In this document: positions 56,689-64,000 of the stretch, piece by piece
How positions within the stretch are numbered: the first letter of the stretch is position 1
How the letters are laid out: each line of letters begins with the position of its first letter
DNA from: Xestospongia bergquistia
Taxonomy: Eukaryota > Porifera > Demospongiae > Haplosclerida > Petrosiidae
Length of the DNA stretch: 64,000 bases
Direction of reading: 5' to 3'
Assembly (NCBI GenBank): GCA_963965975.1
Contig: OZ014416.1
Span: 62,001 to 126,000 of the forward strand
The notes under the pieces: generated by a model
The model's database searches: none
What the model saw: the letters and a program-made list of their open reading frames with translations, nothing else
Told to the model about the DNA's origin: nothing
Program-made: the position numbers and the translations under genes

Positions 56689-57567
56689 TAATATTTTATA
56701 TAATTAATGTATTTATTATACCTCAGCTGATGATAATGTGATAAAATCTGAATGAAATGTATGTTCTTGTAACAAATGATACCATTTATTAGGATTGTAT
56801 GCTTGTCTTAAATGGAACCACCTACAATATGTAAACAATAGAGACAATATGTGAACATTGTAATAACATTAACACAGACATATCTGACTTAAGAAATTAT
56901 TAATAATAATAAATTATAAAATGTGATATTGTATTCTCATGTGGTTTAGAAGATCATTGTATCGCTATGACAACCAATAGATATTCTTACCAATACCCAC
57001 TTTGTACTATTTACTAATAGTACATGTTTTGACTAAAAAGAGTGAAGGAGTACAAGTATATTGATGTTCATAACAATTTAATATAAACCACAAAATTAAT
57101 TACATTATTAAATATGTATTATATTACCTGTAACCCTCTATCTCTGTGTCCGGGACACCTTTAGATCTTATCTCTTCATCAGTTAAAAGATGAGGGACAA
57201 TTAACACGTCCTCTATAATGATCATGAAATATAACACAATTTATTAAAATAATATACTTTTCTTTTCTTCAATTACTGGTACAACAGCAGGCTCCTCTGG
57301 CTCTTTTATTTCTGTTTCCACTTCTACTTCATCTGCTGGTAGTTCAAGAGTTGGTTCCTCTTTTTCAACTAAGTCCTCTGCATCTTTTGGAGGTGAATGA
57401 CGATCCATAGCTGCCATAATTTCTTCAACTAATCCTTTATCTTCTTCTTCTGTCTTTTCTTCTTTATATTTCGGATCAACGTGGTCAGGTGACTCTTCAG
57501 GTTGGAAAGTTCCAGCTTCTTGCTCACCAGTTGCAGTAGGAACTACTTCCTGTTCAGTATCGGCCAT
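54181..57567 (-). CDS. Large acidic protein with a C-terminal CDC123/D123-like (ATP-grasp) region
   Basis: Start ATG 57567 (MADTEQEVVPTATGEQE), then a Glu-rich region and a conserved-looking block (LLTDEEIRSKGVPDTEIEGY, RWFHLRQAYNPNKWYHLL, WTSCHGPSDDPPELS). GDTGVLIKLNTRGIEDV resembles the CDC123 'VFIKLSSRSPKD' element. A disordered Glu/Thr/Pro repeat stretch (TETEPQ units, about 55140-55340) is inserted. The C-terminal part has GMRFRGFVYQNNLTGLSQVD and then KIYVLELYPFHTSTGACLYT, matching the order and pattern of the CDC123 core (FRCFV...L.GISQRD and ...L.DFNPF...LFTW). CDC123 itself is an eIF2 assembly factor of about 330 residues; this protein is far longer, so it is a divergent relative rather than the orthologue. 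TAA 54181-54183. Introns carry a 50-bp array and a (TAA)n tract. Confidence 0.65.
55681..56180. repeat. 50-bp minisatellite (10 units) that multiplies a 3' splice site
   Basis: Ten head-to-tail copies of 50 bases, nearly identical (one unit has a C-to-T change near 55841). On the minus strand every unit ends TGTATTCTAG followed by GGACTAATGTATT, i.e. the acceptor plus first 13 bases of the exon that begins at 55692 (TNVLRRSLRRIQ). The donor of the upstream exon is not repeated. Confidence 0.95.
56560..56690. repeat. (TAA)n / (AAC)-interrupted microsatellite
   Basis: Over 40 ATA/AAT triplets with scattered AAC variants in an intron of the D123-like gene. It yields a spurious polyisoleucine reading frame on the plus strand. 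Confidence 0.95.
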
Positions 57568-57885
57568 TTTATCTTCTTCACGTTAACAATGGTTAATGTT
57601 AATGCAAAGATCTTTATGAATTACTTTTTTTTTCTTAATTAGCTGCTGAACTGGAAGATTCAACTACAAACGTGCACCAGGGCTCGTAGGTTGTTTTAAT
57701 CGTAGAAGTTACTATGAGTTTGTGTGAAACTGACGCATGCGCACTTTTCAATGCTTCGATGACGTAGCCACGCCCATTCTCTTTCGAGAAGCTACTAGAG
57801 AGCAAAATAATCTAAGTTATAGACCTGTCTAAGGAAGCTTCTGTCTAATTATAAAAGGAGTTAAATCACTTCACTGTGTCTAGTA
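57568..57885. promoter_or_regulatory. Divergent promoter region between the D123-like gene and MLF
   Basis: 318 bases between start codons. From 57786 onward the sequence belongs to the duplicated unit. Contains the CRE-like half sites TGACG and a CpG-containing stretch (tgacgcatgcgcac) near 57731-57744, and the MLF TATA box. Confidence 0.4.
57850..57857 (+). promoter_or_regulatory. TATA box of MLF copy 1
   Basis: TATAAAAG with the ATG 36 bases downstream, implying a 5' UTR of only a few bases. Confidence 0.6.
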
Positions 57886-58892
57886 ATGGCGTATAGACAT
57901 TCTACATTTCAAGATTTTGAAGAAGACCCATTTTTCAGGTAAGTTGTTAAAGTCGACTTACATTTGTCATTTGTTAATAGTGGTGGTCCTCGAATGCCAT
58001 CTATGATGGAGTTTCCAGTGAGACACAATCAAATGATGATGCCAAGAGATCCATTTCAAAGTCTTAGTTTATTTGGTGGAGGGGATCCCTTTGGAAGAAT
58101 GCATTCAATGTTCGCCAATTTCGTAAGTAACTGTTTACTGACAGCTCATTAATTATCTTAATAATAGGAGCGTATGTCGCGACAGTTACAAGAGATGCCT
58201 TCAAGCAATGGTCATTGTTACTCTCAGAGTTCAGTAATGCATTTCTCTAATGTACCAGGAGAAGATGGTCAACCACGAATATATCAGGCCACTTCATCAA
58301 CTCACACTGCACCGGGAGGAGTATGTTGCCATAGTTACAGACTTTTATATTTTTATTTTTTATAGATTAAAGAGTCTCGTAAAGCTGTAAGAGATAGTCA
58401 TACTGGAATGCATAAAATGGCTGTAAGTCATCAAATTGGTAAGTTAATAATGTATCATGTGAAAGTCACATGATGTCTTATTCCTAGGTGATCGCTCACA
58501 TACAATTGAGAAGAAATACAATACAAAAACTAAAGAGAAAGAAGACCATCAGGAGTTAGTCAATCTTGATGAAAGTAAGTTTTATCTAATGTACTGATCT
58601 ACTGTATGTGTGTGTGTGTTCAGGTGATGCTCCAGCATTTAATGCAGAATGGGAAAATAAAACAAAATCATTTCGAAGCCACACCCATCAATTAGGAAGC
58701 CACCGTTCTCGCTTGCCTGAAATTCGTGGGTTACCATCCTCCTCCTCACAAGATCACTCCACCCACCATCACTCTCGACCACACCCATATAGTCGTATTC
58801 AAACCACTGAGCCATTCTCAACTCAAGGAGATGTAACTCTAGAAGATGGACGGGCTAAAAAGAAGAGAAGTCATCAAGTGAAATTTACATAA
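57886..58892 (+). CDS. MLF: Myeloid leukemia factor (MLF1/MLF2 family), intact copy
   Basis: Small nuclear/cytoplasmic adaptor; roles in transcription control and protein-aggregate handling are reported for the family. Six exons: 57886-57938, 57981-58122, 58168-58320, 58366-58438, 58488-58574, 58624-58892. The start MAYRHSTFQDFEEDPFF is followed by MMPRDPFQSLSLFGGGDPFG. The MLF core is FSNVPGEDGQPRIYQATSST, then APGG-IKESRKAVRDSHTGMHKMAVSHQIGDRSHTIEKK split over exons, HQELVNLDE-SDAPAFNAEW. The His/Ser-rich tail ends KKKRSHQVKFT. MLF1 and MLF2 are not distinguishable. The corresponding copy at 60823 is broken. Confidence 0.93.
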
Positions 58893-59042
58893 CTGTCCAA
58901 TATATTTCACCCTTGATTATATCATACTGCATGCTAATTAAGTAGTTACCCTTCATTGTGCTATATTATTATATATAGTTATGCAGCTTATTAAGTTGTT
59001 ACCATTTTAAATATAAAATGGTATAATTTTCAAGTACAGTTC

Positions 59043-59950
59043 TTATTTTAAAGGAGAAAACACAGTTGGTTGTAATCCTTTCCTCCAAGTGGATTGAGTC
59101 AGTAAAATGGAATGATGCCCTAGATAAGAAGAGTCATTAAAGGGTTAAATATAACCTTGTGCTCACAAGTTTCCTTCCAATGTTCATCTTGCATTGCTTG
59201 TGCTTCTATCTCCATTCTTTTATCAAAGCTTTCATAAGCCCACAATTGGTACACTAACATAAAATCACATGACTGTCATATGACTATCATGTGACCATAT
59301 ACCTTGATTTGTTAACCCAAATTCAGATTTCCAAATACCAATTGGTTGAGAATATTGTAATCGTTCATTCCAACCTTGTAAGACTTGATGTTCCCACTGA
59401 GGTAGACGACCAGGAAGTAGTGTGTGACAAAGTAACTCAAAAGCTATAAATGTAGTCATAGAACATATGGTGTTTACTAAATGATGTACCTCTTGGTTTG
59501 TCACTGGGTTCAAAGTTCAAAGGACACCAAGGGAATGGATATAATATGAGGTTTTGTAGACTTTTTAAATAAGGTCCTGCTTTAGCAATAACTTGTGTCA
59601 TCCATTCGTTGTCCTGTAATAGAGCTTGGCATACTTTAGTATGATGCTCATAATTATCTAAAAAGGAATATTAATTACATACAAATTAACAGGGGCATAC
59701 CATATTCCCACATATGGATCACTTCATTTAAGGCTCCCAACTCTACTGTCCAACATCCAATGAGACGAGAGTGAGCTGTTCGTAAATGAATACAGTCAGT
59801 AACTAATTTTATGAATGCTGCAAAGTTAGTAAACTTAATCTTATATATTCGCAGCTCATAGAGTTTATTTTGAGGCCCAGTAGATTTCTGTCTTGTAGCT
59901 CCACAAAACAGTCTACACTGAATTGATTTACTAACCAGACTCCTAATCAT
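59043..59950 (-). CDS. NIPSNAP family mitochondrial protein, copy 1
   Basis: Start ATG 59950 (MIRSLVSKSIQCRLFCGATR) gives a basic, Arg/Ser-rich presequence, then KLYELRIYKIKFTNFAAFIK (NIPSNAP motif, usually YELRTY) and HSRLIGCWTVELGALNEVIH followed by MWEY. Later exons: DNYEHHTKVCQALLQDNEWM, LLPGRLPQWEH, SQPIGIWKSEFG and VYQLWAYESFDKRMEIEAQA. The last exon is best joined from the GTGAGC donor near 59163, giving W-HHSILLTQSTWRKG and the family-typical end VFSPLK before TAA 59043-59045. Two NIPSNAP domains, about 250 residues. Head-to-head with the zinc-motif gene, 118 bases between ATGs. Confidence 0.85.
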
Positions 59951-60068
59951 CTTCACATATGCAGAAAGAATTTAGGAGGATTGACTAATTATGACGTCAA
60001 AGTTTGATTGACTTCGCCCACGCCCATATAATGAGCCCCGCCCTTGTTTATTTGCAAAATCGTTTCTA

Positions 60069-60752
60069 ATGGCCGGTAAACAAGTCTGTTTTTATTTGAA
60101 AGTACCTAGCAAGCCTCCAACTTTGCTGCATAGACTGGAAAACAGTCTTTTGGAATGTTTGATCGAATACAAACCGATAGATCCAGGAGTAGATCTCGGA
60201 AGAATTCGTCTATTTGAAATCCAGTCGTCATATCAAATACGAAGTTCAGTGCAGATCATAGAAGATGAACTATTGGTGCAGTTTACAGCAAGAAACGTCG
60301 GTGTCCACACAGCTAGGATCTTTTCAAATACAAAAGAAATTTGTCAGGCAGTTGCTTTGTTTGTTAAATCATCAGGAGACGTAGAGACCATTGATGTAAA
60401 ACATTCTATCTCATCACTTATTACTAATAAAGGTACTGACTCTGGACTTGCTAGTGGGACTAGCACAACACGTGGAGTAGAATCACAACCCACTATACTA
60501 TTCCAAATTCCATATTCTCCAGTTGACCATTACTCTCCAGTAAAACAGTCAAGCCATCCTGAGCCTGGTTATCCAGGAGATCTTTTTGGCCGTCCCTCAG
60601 GAGCTATCTTTGATCAGCTTTTGACAGCAAAACAGACAGGTCAAGTCATACCAGGTATTAAATCTTTTTCACAGCCCGGGTCTCTAGTCCATCAAGACAC
60701 TTCTGCAGAAACTATGACAACAGAGAAGCTACTAGAGAGCAAAATAATCTAA
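60069..60752 (+). pseudogene. Truncated copy of the unrecognised zinc-motif gene (copy 1)
   Basis: Opens at ATG 60069 (MAGKQVCFYLKVPSKPPTLL) and is almost identical to the gene at 63004. After AETMTTE it crosses the duplication junction into sequence that lies upstream of MLF and ends KLLESKII then TAA. It therefore lacks the C-terminal exons with the CxxC pairs. The N-terminal ~130 residues are intact, and there is an in-frame three-residue difference (PTILFQIPYSP versus PTIPLQLPSIPSSP). It could still be expressed as a short protein from its own promoter copy, whose 3' end would have to come from MLF copy 2 upstream sequence. Confidence 0.8.
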
Positions 60753-60786
60753 TTTATAAACCTGTCTAGGGAAGCTTCTGTTTAAT

Positions 60787-60794
60787 TATAAAAG
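60787..60794 (+). promoter_or_regulatory. TATA box of MLF copy 2
   Basis: TATAAAAG, same distance from the ATG (60823) as in copy 1. Confidence 0.55.
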
Positions 60795-60822
60795 GAGTTA
60801 AATCACTTCGCTGTGTCTAGTA

Positions 60823-61830
60823 ATGGCGTATAGACATTCTACATTTCAAGATTTTGAAGAAGACCCATTTTTCAGGTAAGTTGTTAAAGTCGACTTACAT
60901 TTGTCATTTGTTAATAGTGGTGGTCCTCGAATGCCATCTATGATGGAGTTTCCAGTGAGACACAATCAAATGATGATGCCAAGAGATCCATTTCAAAGTC
61001 TTAGTTTATTTGGTGGAGGGGATCCCTTTGGAAGAATGCATTCAATGTTCGCCAATTTCGTAAGTAACTGTTTACTGACAGCTCATTAATTATCTTAATA
61101 ATAGGAGCGTATGTCGCGACAGTTACAAGAGATGCCTTCAAGCAATGGTCATTGTTACTCTCAGAGTTCAGTAATGCATTTCTCTAATGTACCAGGAGAA
61201 GATGGTCAACCACAAAAAATATCAGGCCACTTCATCAACTCGCACTGCACCGGGAGGAGTATGTTGCCATAGTTACAGACTTTTATATTTTTATTCTTTA
61301 TAGATTAAAGAATCTTGTAAAGCTGTAAGAGACAGTCATACTGGAATGCATAAAATGGCTGTAAGCCATCAAATTGGTAAGTTAATAATGTATCATGTGA
61401 AAGTCACATGATATCTTATTCCTAGGTGATCGCTCACATACAATTGAGAAGAAATACAATACAAAAACTAAAGAGAAAGAAGACCATCAGGAGTTAGTCA
61501 ATCTTGATGAAAGTAAGTTTTATCTAATGTACTGATCTACTGTATGTGTGTGTGTGTTCAGGTGATGCTCCAGCATTTAATACAGAATGGGAAAATAAAA
61601 CAAAATCATTTCGAAGTCACACCCATCAATTAGGAAGCCACTGCTCTCGCTTGCCTGAAATTCGTGGGTTACCATCTTCCTCCTCACAAGATCACTCCAC
61701 CCACCATCACTCTCGACCACACCCATATAGCCGTATTCAAACCACTGAGCCATTCTCAACTCAAGGAGATGTAACTCTAGAAGATGGACGGGCTAAAAAG
61801 AAGAGAAGTCATCAAGTGAAATTTACATAA
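60823..61830 (+). pseudogene. MLF: Myeloid leukemia factor, frameshifted copy 2
   Basis: All six exons and splice sites of copy 1 are recognisable. In exon 3 copy 1 reads CCACGAATATATCAGG while copy 2 reads CCACAAAAAATATCAGG (about 61210-61226), a net one-base gain in an A run. The shifted frame runs to the exon end and meets TAA at the first codon completed in exon 4, so the product would be about 117 residues, lacking the rest of the MLF core. Exon 4 also has a Cys for Arg change (KESCKA). The last exon is still open. It is a young pseudogene unless the A run is a sequencing error. Confidence 0.8.
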
Positions 61831-61980
61831 CTGTCCAATATATTTCACCCTTGATTATATCATACTGCATGCTAATTAAGTAGTTACCCTTCATTGTGCT
61901 ATATTATTATATATAGTTATGCAGCTTATTAAGTTGTTACCATTTTAAATATATAATGGTATAATTTTCAAGTACAGTTC

Positions 61981-62887
61981 TTATTTTAAAGGAGAAAACA
62001 CAGTTGGTTGTAATCCTTTCCTCCAAGTGGATTGAGTCAGTAAAATGGAATGATGCCCTAGATAAGAAGAGTCATTAAAGGGTTAAATATAACCTTGTGC
62101 TCACAAGTTTCCTTCCAATGTTCATCTTGCATTGTTTGTGCTTCTACCTCCATTCTTTTATCAAAGCTTTCATAAGCCCACAATTGGTACACTAACATAA
62201 AATCACATGACTGTCATATGACTATCATGTGACCATATACCTTGATTTGTTAACCCAAATTCAGATTTCCAAATACCAATTGGTTGAGAATATTGTAATC
62301 GTTCATTCCAACCTTGTAAGACTTGATGTTCCCACTGAGGTAGACGACCAGGAAGTAGTGTGTGACAAAGTAACTCAAAAGCTACAAATATACTCATAGA
62401 ACATATTATGTTTACTAAATGATGTACCTCTTGGTTTATCACTGGGTTCAAAGTTCAAAGGACACCAAGGGAATGGATATAATATATAGTTTTGTTGACT
62501 TTTTAAATAAGGTCCTGCTTTAGCAATAAATTTTGTCATCCATTCGTTGTCCTGTGATAGAGCTTGGCGTACTTTAGTACGATGCTCATAATTATCTAAA
62601 AGGAATATTAATTACATACAAATTAACAGGGACATACCATATTCCCATATATGCATCACTTCATTTAAGGCTCCCAACTCTGCTGTCCAATATCCAATGA
62701 GACGAGAGTGAGCTGTTCGTAAATGAATACAGTCAGCACATAATTTTATGAATGCTGCAAAGTTAGTTAACTCAATCTTATATGTTCTCAGCTCATAGAG
62801 TTTATTTTGAGGTCCAGTAGATTTCTGTCTTGTAGCTCCACAAAACAGTCTACACTGAATTGATTTACTAACCAGATTCCTAATCAT
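61981..62887 (-). CDS. NIPSNAP family mitochondrial protein, copy 2
   Basis: Start ATG 62887 (MIRNLVSKSIQCRLFCGATR). It keeps the canonical YELRTY motif (YELRIY in copy 1) and is open through all exons seen: KIELTNFAAFIKLCADCIHL, IWEYGM, LLPGRLPQWEH and the same VFSPLK end (TAA 61981-61983). Several amino-acid differences from copy 1 (T/I, E/K, Y/C, A/V, I/M) are scattered. Head-to-head with the zinc-motif gene at 63004. Confidence 0.85.
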
Positions 62888-63003
62888 CTTCACATGTACA
62901 GAGAAGTTAGGAGGAGTGGCTAATTATGACGTCAAAGTTTGATTGACTTCGCCCACGCCCATATAATGAGCCCCGCCCTTGTTTATTTGCAAAATCGTTT
63001 CTA

Positions 63004-64000
63004 ATGGCCGGTAAACAAGTCTGCTTTTATTTGAAAGTACCTAGCAAGCCTCCAACTTTGCTGCATAGACTGGAAAACAGTCTTTTGGAATGTTTGATCG
63101 AATACAAACCGATAGATCCAGGAGTAGATCTCGGAACAATTCGACTATTTGAAATCCAGTCGTCATATCAAATACGAAGTTCAGTGCAGATTATAGAAGA
63201 TGAACTATTGGTGCAGTTTACAGCAAGAAACGTCGGTGTCCACACAGCTAGGATCTTTTCAAATACAAAAGAAATTTGTCAGGCAGTTGCTTTGTTTGTT
63301 AAATCATCAGGAGACGTAGAGACCATTGATGTAAAACATTCTATCTCATCACTTATTACTAATAAAGGTACTGACTCTGGACTTGCTAGTGGGACTAGCA
63401 CAACACGTGGAGTAGAATCACAACCCACTATACCATTGCAACTTCCATCCATTCCATCTTCTCCAGTTGACCATTACTCTCCAGTAAAACAGTCAAGCCA
63501 TCCTGAGCCTGGTTATCCAGGAGATCTTTTTGGCCGTCCCTTGGGAGCTACCTTTGATCAGCTTTTGACAGCAAAACAGACAGGTCAAGTCATACCAGGT
63601 ATTAAATCTTCTTCACAGCCTGAGTCTCTAGTCCATCAAGACACTTCTGCAGAAACTATGACAACAGAAATGCTCCATGATATAAAAAAAGAAGCCAAGA
63701 GTTCTTTAGCAAGTTTTGGGGTCAAAATTAAGAAGAGGTAATCAGTTAAAAATCAAATGGTAGTCTGTGTCATAATTTAACATTTTAGATGTGACATATG
63801 CTCTCGTAAAGTCAAGTCAAATAAAAGTGTCACAATTTGGGAGACAGATTTCTGTGACAGTTGCTTTAGAAGAAACTACATGTTACGAAGTGCCATAGAA
63901 CATTTTATGGTATGTAAAAATAATATCATGTAATGATGTAATAATGATGTCATTATAGACACCCTCCATTCAAGAATGCACAGTTCAAGTTCCATGTAAG
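63004..64000 (+). CDS. Unrecognised protein with C-terminal CxxC zinc motif (runs off right edge)
   Basis: Exons 63004-63738, 63789-63909 and 63959-63995, continuing outside. The N-terminal ~120 residues (YKPIDPGVDLG, RLFEIQSSYQIRSSVQIIED, VGVHTARIFSNTKEI) look like a beta-sandwich, possibly filamin/Ig-like, but this is only a pattern impression. A Ser/Pro-rich linker follows. Exon 2 carries CDIC-x(16)-FCDSC (CDICSRKVKSNKSV and ETDFCDSC), a likely four-cysteine zinc site, then FRRNYMLRSAIEHFM. I cannot name the family. The promoter is shared with NIPSNAP copy 2 (116 bases). Confidence 0.7.

Larger units (their letters stand above)
57786..60722. repeat. Tandem duplication, unit 1 (MLF, NIPSNAP, truncated zinc-motif gene)
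   Basis: About 2.94 kb block directly repeated by 60723-63668 at high identity over exons, introns and intergenic DNA. It starts GAGAAGCTACTAGAGAGC and ends in the third gene after ACAACAGA. The junction shows a few bases of GAGA microhomology. Confidence 0.95.
60723..63668. repeat. Tandem duplication, unit 2
   Basis: Second copy of the 57786-60722 block, offset 2937 bases (2938 after a one-base insertion). It ends where the zinc-motif gene continues into unique sequence (AAATGCTCCATGATAT), so this unit holds the original 3' context of that gene. Confidence 0.95.

Noticed and set aside
56558..56707. Polyisoleucine plus-strand frame
   Set aside because: Product of the (TAA)n microsatellite in an intron.

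Overview
The window is eukaryotic and very probably metazoan. Genes are split by many tiny introns, commonly about 40-60 bases, with GT/AG (once GC/AG) borders. The DNA is AT-rich, genes lie about 100 bases apart, and the gene set is animal-like: tolloid-type astacins, ephexin-type RhoGEF, Mi-2/CHD4, RAP1GAP, ZCWPW1, DCAF17 and TRAP-gamma. Compact spacing, short introns and divergent versions of animal genes suggest an early-branching animal such as a demosponge (inference; no lineage marker was tested). No tRNA, rRNA or CRISPR was seen.

Layout: MTHFR (-, cut by the left edge); a ~2.6 kb gene-poor stretch; an ITAM-bearing tyrosine-motif protein (+); TFIIH p44/GTF2H2 (-) with a 56-bp satellite in one intron; a secreted tolloid-like protein whose astacin domain has lost the zinc site (+); FOXRED1 (-); an EFHD1/2 swiprosin (+); a RAP1GAP-like protein with GoLoco motif and C-terminal coiled coil (-); a class III-like myosin ending in an SH2-like domain and carrying an 18-copy decapeptide array (-); DCAF17 (+) with a GC-rich, hairpin-forming insertion in an intron; an active astacin with 3 CUB and 12 EGF domains (-); ZCWPW1-like CW/PWWP reader (-); an ephexin-type RhoGEF (+); CHD4/Mi-2 with one PHD finger (-); TRAP-gamma/SSR3 (-); a large CDC123/D123-fold protein (-) with a 50-bp array that multiplies a splice acceptor. 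Last comes a ~2.94 kb tandem duplication of three genes (MLF +, NIPSNAP -, an unrecognised zinc-motif gene +).

Orientation alternates: six pairs are head-to-head with roughly 100-400 bases between start codons, and several are tail-to-tail with 70-150 bases between stops, so promoters and 3' ends must be shared or interleaved. In the duplication, copy 1 keeps an intact MLF but a truncated third gene; copy 2 has a frameshifted MLF but the full third gene; NIPSNAP reads open in both.

Functional themes are chromatin and transcription (GTF2H2, CHD4, ZCWPW1), small-GTPase and phosphotyrosine-type signalling (RAP1GAP, ephexin, ITAM protein, myosin-SH2), extracellular proteolysis (two tolloid-like proteins) and mitochondrial proteins (FOXRED1, NIPSNAP). 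I see no operon-like pathway linking them. Exon borders were read by eye from splice signals and family similarity; they need transcript confirmation.
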